The notes: generated by a model not told the origin, from the sequence alone. DNA of 64,000 nt from Prorocentrum cordatum (GCA_963575745.1 CAUYUJ010012669.1:567501-631500), one strand, 5' to 3'. Counted from the stretch's first letter, positions 9,054-19,020 are shown. Made by a program: numbers and translations.

Positions 9054-12000
9054 ATGGTCGTGTGGAACGCTCGTGGCCTACTCCATTCGGATGCGAGGCT
9101 GCGCAGACGCAAGCAGGCGCTGCTCGCATCGTACATGAAGGTCAATGCCATCATCGCGGTGCAAGAGGTCCACGGCTCCGAGGACGCGCTCAGGATCTTC
9201 CTCCAGGCGCAGCCGCAGAAGTACATGAGCTTCCTCTCCCCTGGCCCCACCGCCGCCGTGGGTGGTGTTGCCCTTCTCGTCCCTCGCATCATCGATGAAT
9301 GTCCATGGGCGGAAGGACCCAGAGCCGAATCTCTGGGATGCAGGGGCGCCGCGCCGCGGGAAGGTTCCCATGCGAGCGCCGCGCCCCCTGCAGCATCCTT
9401 ACCGACTCAAGCTACCTGGTCAAGTTCACGTACCTCCTCGTCTTCATCGGCTACAAGTCGCTCCACCAATCGGTCAAGTTCACGAAGTCCTCCTCCGACG
9501 CCCATGTCGAAGCCGCTCTACACCCGGTCAAGTTCACGGAACGCCACTCCAGCCCTACCGCCCTACAGCTTCGTCTCAGTGGCCGCTGGCCGCGCGGCGC
9601 TCCTCACGATCACTGACAGCACGGGCAAGTACAGCATGCAGATCTTCAACATTCACAACTACGACCTCAAGCCGCACGAGTTCTCCGCCATTCAGCGTAC
9701 CTGGACCAGTGGATTGACATGGGCGCGCCGCGATTCCCTACATCGCATCTTTCTGGCCGTCGGGGACTTCAACATTGCCTCCCGCCCGCCAGTCAGCCAA
9801 CGGGCGCCCTCTGACGCCACGGCGTGGCGCTTACGACCTGACAATCGATGCCAACTACGTCAACCTGCGTGGCGTCGCCTATTCGCCGCTGCTTTGGAGA
9901 TTGAATCACAATGGCCGACTCACTATGACAAGTCTTGCAAGCAGCTGTCCACGATCGACCGCATCTTCTTGGGGATTGACGCGCACGCCATGCTGTCGGT
10001 CTCAACGATCCTGACCACCGCGAGGGATGCGATGGAGCTCTCCGAGGCTGGCATCAGCGACCACGCGCCCCTAGTCTTGCAGATCACAGCTGCTCGACGC
10101 GTCCCGCGAGACGAGCAGCCAATCCCGACACACCTCTTCAACCACAAGAAGTACCCCGAGGCCTACTCGCTCATGCTGGCGCACTGTTCCTTAGAGGGGG
10201 AAACGGCGGAAGGTCGCTGGAGAGCAGCGAAGCAGTGCATGAAGCTAGCCGCTCGACGTGTGCGGGATGAACAGCTGAGAACCAACTTCTCCCTCCTCGT
10301 CAAGGACTCCACGGCCGAGACCTCGTACATGGGCTTCAAATCGGCGGCGAGAGCCGTTTGGCGACAGGACGCTGTCCTTGCAGGCAGGCTCCTTGACTCC
10401 TGCCCCGCGCTGGCGACCCACCTCAAAGTCACCGACGGCACCGTGCACATTGTGGATACCAACAGCTTTGCCACTAACTTCGACGCGATTGCTGAGCGGG
10501 TGCACTCTATGAGAAGACAAGTGGCGGAGGCCGCAGCTCGGACAGCCAACGTGCGCGACAGCGCAGCCTGGCGGAGAGTTGAACGTAAGGCCGCCAGACA
10601 CGCTCAGCTGTGGGTCCCCTGGCGGCGACGCATGATCCTCTCTGGCTTGCGCGTGGACTCTACACCGTGTGCCGCCAAGGACTCGCAGGTGGCTCAGCAC
10701 GTGGTCTCCGACCCCGCGGGCATGAAGACGATTGTGGCGAACTACTGGGGTGAGATCTTCGCGAAGATGCCGAACGCTGAGCAGCTCAAGACCATGGACT
10801 CATTCTTGGACAAGCATGCACCGCGGAACCCTGTGGTGGAACTTCCTCAACCTGCCCTCCACAACCTCGAACGAGCGGTCAGCAGGGCACCTCCAAGCGC
10901 TGCGGGACCTGACCAACTCACGTACGCCGCATGGCGCCGCAGCCCTGGAGCGTTGCAGCATCTCCACGGGCTCACGGAGGCCATCTTCAACGACGGAGTC
11001 GCCCCGCTCGACCTCAACTGGTCGATCTTCATCTGCGTCCCCAAGGGCACGGAGGAGGACGACGTCCCTGACTCATGCACTCGCACGGCATCCACTGTGC
11101 GCACTCTTTCCCTCAAGAACTGCGATGCCAAGCTGATTGCGGCATGCGCGGATCGAGGACTGCAGCCTATTGCCACATCATCTACCTCACCCGAACAGAA
11201 GGGCTTCACTGCTGGGCGGCGTTTCGTCGACCACATCCCTTTCTTGGACGCGGAGTGCCGCAGGGAAGGCCTCCTTCCTGATGCTGCGGCCTGCCGCCCT
11301 ATGTTTCTGTCGTTCGACTTCCGCCAGGCCTTCCCCTCGCTCTTCAGGGAAGTCATCGAGAAGGTCCTCCCGCGCTACGGGGTCCCGCTGGGCTTTCGCA
11401 ACGTGATCATGGCGCTCTACAGCAACTGCCTCGCCTTCAGCTCCTTCCGAGCCGAGGGCGCCAGCGCGGAGCTGGAGCCGCTGTTTGCGCTCATGTGCGG
11501 CATCATGCAAGGATGCCCGCTCTCTGGCACGGTCTGGTGTCTGGCCATGGATGCTCCCATCCGCGCCCTGCTGGCAGCGATCGCCGAGCACGGATCCCTC
11601 ACGGCCTGCGCGGACGACCTCGGGATGCTGATCAAGAACGCAGTCGCCCTCCCGAGCATCGACCGCACCTTCGTCTCCATCGAGTTCGCCTTCAATCTGC
11701 AGCTGGCACTCCACAAGTGCGTGCTGGTCCCGCTGTGGGAGGAGATCACGGACAACACACTGCAAAACGTCAAGTCATTCCTTGCGGAGGAGGTCCCACG
11801 CTGGAGTGGCTTCCGCATCGACTCATCGGCCAAGTACCTAGGGACCTACCTGGGCCCTGGCGTCACGGACTTTGGCATTTGGAAGGCCGCGGCGGGGAAG
11901 TGGTGGTCCCGCTGCTGGGAGCTGGCGCGCACGGGCATGGCCACCAGCCTTGCTGCCCGTGCATACAACATCAACGCGCTGCCGTGCCTCTCGTACCTGG

Positions 12001-13025
12001 CTCAGTTCTACTTCATCGTGCCCGCCATCTGGAAGGTCGAGTTCACCTCCCTGCACCGCTTGCTGCGCCTGCCACCGTCGTCCATGCGCAAGGCGGACAT
12101 CCTCTCGATGAGTGCGTGGTGTGGCTCGCCGTCGCCGATTGGCCTCTTCCCTTTCACGATCGCCGCGATGATGCGTTCAGCGGAGAACACGGTGAGGGGC
12201 TGGGATGTGCACCTCCGCCACCTACATGAAGCTGCAGTGGAACACGTCCCACTGACTGATGTGATCAAGGGCAATTGGTCCCCACCGTGGTGGCGTACGA
12301 GAAGGGCGATCGTGCAGAACTACGCCATGGTCTCGGACTCCTTCGGCATGCTCGACATCCCCAGGCCGACGCTGGACTCGCTCTCGATCCCGATCCCGCG
12401 CAGGTGCATCTTGAAGGCGAAGACGGCGATGCTCCTGGAAGCGAAGAACGCGGCTGCTGCCACCCCCGCCAGGAAGCCCAAACGCCAAGCCACGGCTGCT
12501 GCAGTGCTCCGTGGCCTGCTGTACCCCGAGGACCTCGTCGCCATCATCCACCGGCGGCTCCGCAGATGGGGGATCGACTGCCCGCTGCCCGTCCTGCGTG
12601 AGAGATGGCCTCCGCTGCGCTGCAAGCTGACGGAGGTCCGCCCAGCATGGATGTGGTCGTGGCTGCGCACGGCGGTCAACGGCTGGACCACCTCGCGTCG
12701 CATGAGCGCCGTCATCGACGCTCGCCAGTGCATCTTCGGCTGCGACGGCGAGGACGCGCTGGAGCACTACGTTCTCTGCCCGACCCTGCGGGCGATGGCC
12801 GCGGGCGAAGGAGGAGCCGACGCCATCGGCAGTGGCCTGGAGCTCCTCGGCCTCGGAGACGAGCAGTACCACTCGAAGCGGTCCCTCGTGGACTGCATCT
12901 TCACCATCGGCCTCATGTGCCAGTGCTACCACATCCAGAAGCACAGGATGGACGTGGGCCTGGCCGTGGGCGTCGACCAGCGGGCCTCCGTGAGGTTGGC
13001 CGCGCTCCATCGCATGCAGGCTTAG
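9054..13025 (+). CDS. LINE ORF2: AP-like endonuclease and reverse transcriptase
   Basis: The product is 1323 aa from the ATG at 9054. The endonuclease shows VVWNARG (residues 2-8), QE (E38), NIHNYD (from N199), GDFN (D238) and SDH (H337), the usual catalytic set. A ~90-residue Ser/Arg/Pro-rich stretch interrupts the domain at about residues 85-175. The RT has motif A FDFRQAF (D755), motif B MQGCPLSG (about 816) and motif C CADD (D854/D855), with Cys in place of the usual Tyr or Phe. YLGTYLGPG follows. A C-terminal zinc knuckle (C, C, H, C from residue 1226) closes the protein. It would nick DNA and prime reverse transcription from the nick. The frame stays open upstream to 7431, overlapping all of ORF1; I take that part as non-homologous. 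The frame is undamaged. Confidence 0.9.
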   Translation: MVVWNARGLLHSDARLRRRKQALLASYMKVNAIIAVQEVHGSEDALRIFLQAQPQKYMSFLSPGPTAAVGGVALLVPRIIDECPWAEGPRAESLGCRGAAPREGSHASAAPPAASLPTQATWSSSRTSSSSSATSRSTNRSSSRSPPPTPMSKPLYTRSSSRNATPALPPYSFVSVAAGRAALLTITDSTGKYSMQIFNIHNYDLKPHEFSAIQRTWTSGLTWARRDSLHRIFLAVGDFNIASRPPVSQRAPSDATAWRLRPDNRCQLRQPAWRRLFAAALEIESQWPTHYDKSCKQLSTIDRIFLGIDAHAMLSVSTILTTARDAMELSEAGISDHAPLVLQITAARRVPRDEQPIPTHLFNHKKYPEAYSLMLAHCSLEGETAEGRWRAAKQCMKLAARRVRDEQLRTNFSLLVKDSTAETSYMGFKSAARAVWRQDAVLAGRLLDSCPALATHLKVTDGTVHIVDTNSFATNFDAIAERVHSMRRQVAEAAARTANVRDSAAWRRVERKAARHAQLWVPWRRRMILSGLRVDSTPCAAKDSQVAQHVVSDPAGMKTIVANYWGEIFAKMPNAEQLKTMDSFLDKHAPRNPVVELPQPALHNLERAVSRAPPSAAGPDQLTYAAWRRSPGALQHLHGLTEAIFNDGVAPLDLNWSIFICVPKGTEEDDVPDSCTRTASTVRTLSLKNCDAKLIAACADRGLQPIATSSTSPEQKGFTAGRRFVDHIPFLDAECRREGLLPDAAACRPMFLSFDFRQAFPSLFREVIEKVLPRYGVPLGFRNVIMALYSNCLAFSSFRAEGASAELEPLFALMCGIMQGCPLSGTVWCLAMDAPIRALLAAIAEHGSLTACADDLGMLIKNAVALPSIDRTFVSIEFAFNLQLALHKCVLVPLWEEITDNTLQNVKSFLAEEVPRWSGFRIDSSAKYLGTYLGPGVTDFGIWKAAAGKWWSRCWELARTGMATSLAARAYNINALPCLSYLAQFYFIVPAIWKVEFTSLHRLLRLPPSSMRKADILSMSAWCGSPSPIGLFPFTIAAMMRSAENTVRGWDVHLRHLHEAAVEHVPLTDVIKGNWSPPWWRTRRAIVQNYAMVSDSFGMLDIPRPTLDSLSIPIPRRCILKAKTAMLLEAKNAAAATPARKPKRQATAAAVLRGLLYPEDLVAIIHRRLRRWGIDCPLPVLRERWPPLRCKLTEVRPAWMWSWLRTAVNGWTTSRRMSAVIDARQCIFGCDGEDALEHYVLCPTLRAMAAGEGGADAIGSGLELLGLGDEQYHSKRSLVDCIFTIGLMCQCYHIQKHRMDVGLAVGVDQRASVRLAALHRMQA
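9421..9582 (+). repeat. three 54-bp-spaced words inside the endonuclease ORF
   Basis: GGTCAAGTTCACG recurs with CAAGTTCACG at 9421, 9475 and 9529, exactly 54 bp (18 codons) apart. In the ORF2 frame it gives repeated Arg/Ser-rich peptides. It lies within the unusual insertion in the endonuclease domain. Confidence 0.6.
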
Positions 13026-13054
13026 GCGTGGTTGAAGCCCAACCGGCCCGCCGA

Positions 13055-13083
13055 GCTTCGTGCCCTCCTCCTCCTCCTCCTCC
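13055..13083 (+). repeat. (TCC)n microsatellite at the 3' edge of the LINE
   Basis: The run of TCC triplets starts about 30 bp after the ORF2 stop and matches the tract at 7381-7405. A hairpin-capable AT-rich segment follows at 13179-13202 (GTTTTTTGTT, loop TTT, then AACAAAAAAAC). Confidence 0.85.
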
Positions 13084-13339
13084 TCCTCCTTCTCGTCTTG
13101 CCTCTCCTCCTTTTCCTCGTTCCACCCCTCTGTACCATCTCGGCAGGGGGGGAAACAACCATATGTTGTTGGGAGAGTGTTTTTTGTTTTTAACAAAAAA
13201 ACAGGGGCGAAACGTGTCCCCGGGCACCGAGTCCGTGACAAGCGTTTGTGTTCCTGTTGTCTTCTAGGCTGGCAGGAATCGTCCCTCCGAAGCGGGGCAT
13301 GTAGCTGACGGCGAGCCACATCAGGCACTCTGTCCGTTG

Positions 13340-13450
13340 ATGGAAACTAGTACGTCGTTGTGCGTCCCACGGAGGTTCGCCGAGCAGTTCCTGAGGGACG
13401 CGGACCTCGAGAGCGCGGCGGCGCTGGAGCAGCTGCTCGGCTTCGCGGGG
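13340..13450 (+). other. exon-like coding fragment, function unknown
   Basis: The frame from the ATG at 13340 reads through VPRRFAEQFLRDADLESAA and LEQLLGFAGGG, an ordinary amphipathic-helix composition unlike the repeats around it. It then dissolves into a pyrimidine tract. It may be a lone exon or gene remnant. I cannot assign a family. Confidence 0.3.
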
Positions 13451-13494
13451 GGAGGGTTTCCTCGTCCCTCTTGCGCCGAGGGTCACGGCGTGCT

Positions 13495-13791
13495 CATCCT
13501 TCTTCCTTCCTCCTTCCTTCTACCTCCCCCTCCACGTCTTCCCTCCTCCTTATCCTTATCCCTCCTTCCCACCCTCCTCGTGCTCTTGCTCATCCTCCTC
13601 CGACCTCTTACGTACCACGCCCTTCCTTTCCTCTGTCCATCCTCCTCCTCCTCCTCCTTCCTCCTCCACCTCATCTCCCCTCCCCCTTCCCTTCCTTATC
13701 CTCCTACTTCCCCCTTTCATATCCTCCTCCTCCCCCCCCCCTCCCCCCTTCTCCCTCCCCCTCCTTCCTCGCCCCTCCTCGATCCCGCCCC
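13495..13791 (+). repeat. long polypyrimidine tract
   Basis: Almost 300 bp of C/T-rich DNA (TCCTCC, CCCTTCC and a C-homopolymer near 13732) ends exactly at the spliced-leader relic at 13792. The arrangement matches the (TCC)n-SL junction of the LINE. Confidence 0.85.
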
Positions 13792-13828
13792 TCCGTAGGC
13801 ATTTTGGCTTCAAGCCATTTTGGCTCAC
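13792..13828 (+). other. two stacked relict spliced leaders
   Basis: A nearly full-length DinoSL (13792-13814: one substitution and one inserted T) is followed at once by a truncated copy, CCATTTTGGCTCAC (13815-13828). The second lacks the leading CCGTAG. That is expected when a later trans-splicing event uses the AG inside an older genomic leader. It indicates at least two rounds of transcription, trans-splicing and reinsertion. Confidence 0.88.
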
Positions 13829-13918
13829 GCCGGCCTTGGGCGCCAGTCGGGCTGCAGCGTTGGGGCCCCCGCTCTGTGCTTCTCAGGTGGAAGCGGCTCA
13901 GTCTCTTGCGCCGCGGCC

Positions 13919-15180
13919 ATGCTGGCGGAGACGCATGTGGCTGCGGGGGGCCGCCCTTGGATGTGGCGGCCCATGCGCGCTCTTGCCACGGAGCTGCGCG
14001 GCGCGACGGCGGCTCGGCGGAAGGCCCACCGCAGGGCGCTGGAGGCCTGCGAGGCCAGGCTGCGCCGGGCCCGCGCTGAGCTGGTCGCCGGGCCGCCAGG
14101 CTCGTGGCGCGACCGCGGGCGTGGGGCCCGCCCTGCACTGAGGCGGGCAGCACGGGGCGACTGCGAGCCTGGGCGCGGAGCTCCAGCGGGCGGCGGCGGG
14201 GCCCCGGCTAGGACTCGGAAGGCTGGAGGACGCCGTGGTGCTGGGCGACTGCCTCGGCTTCCTCGCGGAGATCGTCGACATGTCCATAGACACCCAGACG
14301 AATGGCCCCGCCCCTGGCCTTCCCGCGGCGGGAGGGCCCTCCGGGCTAGGCGCGGCGGCCCCGCCATTTGTGTTCACCGCGTACGAGGGGGAGGCGGAGG
14401 ATATGACTATTTGAGTGCGGTGTTCCTGCGGGGCTGTCGTCTTCAGCGCCTGCGACGTGGGGCTCGTGGGAGGCCGAGGTCTGCGCAGAGACCATCAAGC
14501 TGGAGGCAGAGAATACCGTGGACATGCGGGCGGCAGAGCACTTCGAGAAGCTCCACCGCGATACGCAGGCGGAGACGTTGGAGGTGGCGTTCGGGCGGAT
14601 CGAGGAGGAGCCGACGATGGAGCACGTCGTGAGGCAGCACTGGTACCGCTGCGGAAGGTGGACGATGTCGAGGCGCAGGTGGTGCTCTCCGCCGAGCCGC
14701 TGCAGCCCGCCCTAAGCGCTTCGAGGACGAGGGGGAGCTTGACCAGCGCCAGGCCGTCAGGACGAGGTGGAGGCCTGGGGTGCTGCGCTGGGGTGCGCGT
14801 CGTGCACGCCCTGGCCGCGCGGCCCCGCGTTGCAGCTGGGCGTGAACCCCTGGGAGGGCGTGAACCCCTGGGAGGCCGCAGGGGTGGCCGCTGGGAGGGC
14901 GTTCTTGGCTGGCGGCGGACGCGCCGAGCGCTGCCGAGGCGGCCGCGGGCGCGGTTCAGGCGACGGACGACATGGCGGCCCACTGGGACGTGGGCGGGAA
15001 GACGGTGCTGGCCGACAAGCTAGCCGATGAGCGTGCCGATGTGCGGCGTGACGATCTTCAGGTCCAGATCGACTCTCGGGCGACGAGTTGCGCAGGCTGC
15101 ACCAAGGCCTCGGCGATCTCGAGAGCGGGACGCCGGAGGTCAGCGTTTCCTGCCGTTCGCACGAGGACGGCATCCTCAGC
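13919..15180 (+). pseudogene. decayed retroposed gene behind SL relics
   Basis: Protein-like segments occur in alternating frames. From the ATG at 13919: MLAETHVAAGGRPWMW, then an Arg/Ala-rich helix to about 14097. From about 14160: LGAELQRAAAG, then LEDAVVLGDCLGFLAEIVD, to a stop near 14415. From about 14470: AETIKLEAENTVDMRAAEHF and EEEPTMEHVVRQHWYR. From about 14940: DDMAAHWDVGGKTVLADKLA. The frame changes suggest several small indels, although unrecognised introns cannot be excluded. Position right after two spliced-leader relics supports a processed copy of an mRNA. I do not recognise the protein. Confidence 0.5.
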
Positions 15181-15256
15181 GTCGTCTGATCGGGCACGCG
15201 GGCCCTGGCAGCATGAGGCTAGCCGCACGGATCGCCGTTCGTTTTCCCAGTTGGGT

Positions 15257-15420
15257 AACCTCGCTGGGCCACTGCCTGGGCGCACGCTCCGGGCGCTTGC
15301 GCGGGAAGGCGTATCCCGTGGGGAAACCTCGCTGAGCCATTGCCTGGCGGCGCGTTCCGCGCGCTTGCGCGGGAAGCGAGCCGCACCATGAGGCTGACTG
15401 CGCGGATAACCTCGCGTGGC
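15257..15420 (+). repeat. short imprecise tandem repeat (about 68-83 bp)
   Basis: AACCTCGCTGNGCCANTGCCTGG recurs at 15257 and 15325, and a weaker start lies at 15408. Each of the first two is followed by GCGCTTGCGCGGGAAG. No gene is supported here. Confidence 0.6.
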
Positions 15421-15776
15421 CTCGGCGACCATGCATTGCATGCCGAGTCGCGCTGTGCGTGTAGAGGCCCAGTTTGCCCCCCGTTGTGAAGTCACGCCTT
15501 GCGGTAACCACGGCGACGCTTCGCCATGCCTCGCTTGGCGATGCTATGGGCTGCTCGATCCTTGCGGAAGCCACCCTTTATCTGCACCTTGATAAACCTA
15601 CATTCCTCTCCCTCCCATCCCTCCCTCCATCCCCTTATAATTCAGCGCAGGCGCTAATACTGCACAACTTCCCTCTCTGGTGACTCTGGTGGAGCCCTCG
15701 GCGCCCTTCGGGCCCCGCCCTGCGGGCTGAGTCCTGCCCTTCCCCCCCTCCGCAGACCATTCGATACCATATTTGT

Positions 15777-15837
15777 TCGGTCGCGATCGGTGGCGACCGA
15801 TCGGCATTCCAAAACAGTCGCGGCCGATCGCGACCGA
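15777..15837. repeat. 14-bp perfect inverted repeat
   Basis: TCGGTCGCGATCGG (15777-15790) is the exact reverse complement of CCGATCGCGACCGA (15824-15837), with a 33-nt spacer that itself holds ACCGATCGG. It could fold as a hairpin or be a recombination or transposon terminus; nothing nearby decides. Confidence 0.75.
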
Positions 15838-17440
15838 TTACAACAGCAAAATCGCTGTCGACCGACTTCGTCGGTTGCGACCAGAAAATTGGTATCCAAA
15901 GATTAGGGTCTGGCGGAGCCTCGGCCCCTGAGGCTTTGCTTCTGCAAAACAAGATGCAAGCACGTTTGCCTTTATGGGAAGGCCCCCCGTCCCCTCCGCT
16001 GCCTTTTCAAACAGCGCTGGGCCGAAACGGCGCGCAAGTCGCCAGCCCCGACCTGCGCGGAGTGCAGCACTCCTTTCAGGCCTTGCCACGCCCCCTCCCC
16101 ATCCAGCCTCCTCTGTGCAAGAACAATTTGTGCGGGCAAGATTTGTGTCCATGCCCACTGCAGCTTGGAGTCTCGGGCTGCCTTCTCCAGGAACTTGAGG
16201 CGCACTGGACATGGATGAAAACACCCCCTGAAGGTTCGATGTTTATCCATATCCAGTATTCCTCGGCCCTCCGGCGCCCAATCCCAAAACGTCCAAGACG
16301 CACTGAATATGGATACGCATGAATTTTGCCGGCAGTTTGCCGCGTTACACAGAGAAGCTCCCTCCTTCCGCCGCGCCCACGGCCAGCCCCGCCTCGGGCC
16401 GATCACCTCGCCCACCGCCCTGTCCGCGGCGGAGCATGGAGGCTCGCCGCGCGCTCATGGTGGCTGGCGGCTCGGCGACGCGGCCCGCTCGCGGGGAGCA
16501 GGCGGGCGGCGCGGACGACGGTGGCCCCCCGCGGATGGAGCTTCCCGGCGCCACGAAGTGTCTCATGGGCGAAAAGCATCGCCGCGCCGTTTGTTCCGAC
16601 GCGCGGCCTCACGCTTTGGGGAGGGCGCCGCGGTAACCAGGGTAAACGCCGCCTCGGGCGCGCTGGTGGGTTTGCCGTGGTGTCGGCGTCGTCCACTTGG
16701 GCGCGTCGAGAACAAGCGGCGCGGCGACACGTGCTCTTTTTACCGGCGAGGCTAGACGGGAAACCATCTGTGCGGACGGAAGAGAGTTCAAAGCATGCGA
16801 AGACGCCTCAGGAAGTTTTGGGTTTGGAATGCGGCAAGGGGGCGGCGAGGCTGACCTTCTTTCGCAGTCGCGTTCGCAGTCGCACCTCCTCCCGCTTGAT
16901 GGCGTTGAGCGTTGGGCGGAACACATATCCGTGTCCGCGGCCTCGCGGGCCAGTCTCCTGAGCCGCGACCTCGCGGATACGGGCTGTTTTTTCGCGGATG
17001 CCCCGCGCGGAAAGTGCCTGTGTGACCGCGTATCCGCCTGACCTTTGGGAGCCTCGGGGAGGCTTTTCGCCGCCACGGGCCCTGAATTGTCGGCCAGGGC
17101 GCGCGCCTGCTCGGGTCTGGGGGCTGATTCTGGACCCCGAACCCAGACCGTCCGATTCGGGCGTCGCAAGAGTACATTGGCGACCAACCCAGCCCATCTG
17201 CAACAAGTGACCAAACGCATCGCCAAATTTTCTGGGTGGTGACCTGGGAAGGGCCGCGATTTCTTGTGAGAGCTACATGGGGGGCTCGTGTGTTCGTTAC
17301 ACGCTTCACAGGACACCGGTGAAAGGTCGAGGGCAGGATGGACACAGTTTTGGCCTCAGGCTCGACAGGGTGTGGGACAGGGAGTGGGACAGCTTCGCAG
17401 TTCGCGGCACCCAGGTACCCAGGGACATCCAGTTCCCATG
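15838..17440. other. no convincing gene
   Basis: The sequence is GC-rich and non-repetitive at the scale I can judge. Open frames exist on both strands but show no recognisable domain, and their composition follows the GC bias. I see nothing I can name here. Confidence 0.4.
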
Positions 17441-17454
17441 TTTAATAGAATAAG

Positions 17455-17812
17455 ATGCCACTCTGCTGGACCTCCCAGGAGCCCACGACAGCGGCGACAA
17501 TTTCGCAGCTCGCAGCGCCGAAAGACGGCGAGATCCCATCTGACCTGACTGAGACGTCACTCCGCTGGACCTCCCAGAAGCCCACGAAAGTGGCAACACG
17601 ACAGTTTGCAGTTCCAGGCGCCCAAGCACGGCGAGGCCTCAGTTGAGCTGAAAAAGACATCACACATGTGGACCTCCCAAGAGCTCCTGGAAGTAGAAAC
17701 GGTTTTGCAGTTCGCAGTTAGACATCACTCTGCTGGACCTCCGAGGAGCACTGGAAAGCGGCGACGGTGTCGCAGTTCGCAGCCCCACAGAAACGGCGAG
17801 GGAGCAGGCAGA
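17455..17812 (-). repeat. inverted, diverged copy of the ~100-bp repeat family
   Basis: About four units show CGCTGGACCTCCCAGAAGC, CCACGAAAGTGGCAAC and CAGTTTGCAGTTCC. These are reverse complements of words in the 5925-7065 array. The copies are more diverged than those in the main array. A short (GA)n lies just beyond, at 17826-17846. Confidence 0.65.
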
Positions 17813-17999
17813 AGGTAAGAAGCAGAATAGAGAGAGAGAGAGAGGGCGGGAGGGAGGCGGGTAGGAAAGAAGGAGGGATGAACCCAAAGCAGGAGGGTAA
17901 GGAAGCATTGAGACGCTTTGTGGAGGCTGCCTCCTGGGCCCTGTGAAGGGGCCCGTGCCAGGTCACGATAAAAATATGACGTCGGAGGAGAGGGACGGC

Positions 18000-18700
18000 G
18001 ACGTCGACGGCGATGGTGGCGGCGACAGCCTTGGCCGTCAGGAATCGATCTAGAATGACAACGGGCCAGGGAGTTACTCTGAGCGGATCTTGGTTGTGAC
18101 GGGCGGCGACACGGCCGACGACGACGACGCCGACGACGAGGTCGTCTTCGTTTTGGATGTCTTTGAGAGGTTGTGGAGGTTCTCTTCGCCGCAGCTGGAC
18201 GGCGGCGACGGCGAGAGCTGTGGGGGCGAGGACTCCGGCGACGGCGACTGCGCCGGCGGCTGCGGCGGCGACGGTTATCCCGGAGATCCGACGTCACGAA
18301 GAAAACGCTGCAACACCGTATAGGCAATCACAACCGGAGCCCGCAACTCCTTTTGTTCCCCAATTCGGCTAGCCTGAGGGGTTCTTACTTGGTGGAGAAT
18401 AATGGCGCCTGGGGGGCTTACTTTGCCCGTTGCCCGGAGGTTCCTCAGGTTCCCTGGAGGTTCCTCGAGGTTCCTCGAATTCCTCGGGTTCCTCGTCGTC
18501 GTAGTCGTTTCGGGTGGGTCCGTGCGTTTCTGGATGGCGACGTCGACGGCCACGGCGGCGGTGACGTCGGCGACGGCTGTGGCGGGGAATGCGTCGACGG
18601 CGGCGGCGATGGCGGCGACGGCGACGGCTGTGGCGGCGGTGACGGCCGTGGCGGCGAAAGCGACGGCGATGGCCTCGGCGGGCGCGGAAGGCGCCGCCGC
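18000..18700 (+). repeat. GGCGAC-type and GGTTCCTC-type low-complexity DNA
   Basis: 18000-18290 and 18530-18690 are dominated by GGCGACGGCGAC-like triplets. 18435-18497 is a tandem of GGTTCCTC words. These make long Asp/Gly, Ala/Thr and Arg frames that I do not accept as proteins. Confidence 0.75.
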
Positions 18701-18711
18701 GCAGCGCCGGA

Positions 18712-18880
18712 GAGGGCGCCCCCGAGGAGGAGGCCCTCGCCGAGGAGGCTGCGCACCTCGAGCGCCTGTCCGCGGAGCTGGCGCGGCGGCATCCGGGTGA
18801 GGCGTTCGGGCCGCGGCGGCGCGAGCCGTTCGGGCTTGCGCCGGCCAGGCTTAGGGCTGCGGCACAGCAAACCCAGACAG
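18712..18880 (+). other. exon-like coding fragment
   Basis: The frame starting at 18712 reads EGAPEEEALAEEAAHLERL, SAELARRHPGEAFG and FGLAPARLRAAAQQTQ. It is a helical, protein-like stretch with no stop, unlike the low-complexity DNA before it. An intron-type dispersed repeat begins shortly after (18945). It is probably an exon of an unrecognised gene or a gene remnant. Confidence 0.35.
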
Positions 18881-18944
18881 ACCCCCTGGCGTCGAGAAGA
18901 CTTCGAGCTTCGAACTTTGAGGATCGAGGCTTTGTGGGCCTCTG

Positions 18945-19020
18945 GCGGGCTTCTCGTCGCCACGGCTGGAGTCGCCTCCGAGTTGTGGTCAGAACGCACC
19001 CCAGAAGAGGTCTGGGTGTC
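18945..19020 (+). repeat. intron-associated dispersed repeat, copy 1
   Basis: It shares TCGCCTCSRAGTTSTGG, CAGAACGCACCC and GAGGTCTGGG with 20978-21072 and with the reverse complement of 32634-32760. All three copies lie immediately downstream of, or inside, exon-like coding sequence. Confidence 0.6.

Larger units (their letters stand above)
7406..13054 (+). mobile_element. LINE-type non-LTR retrotransposon, apparently intact
   Basis: The element consists of a DinoSL leader, ORF1 (7580-8992), a 61-bp spacer, ORF2 with endonuclease and reverse transcriptase (9054-13025), and a very short 3' region. (TCC)n flanks both ends. No stop or frameshift interrupts the RT, so it could have been active recently. 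No poly(A) tail is visible. I place the ends at the SL and at the downstream (TCC)n, but the 3' tract could be part of the element. The APE-type endonuclease and C-terminal zinc knuckle put it among APE-bearing LINEs; I do not assign a clade. Confidence 0.88.
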
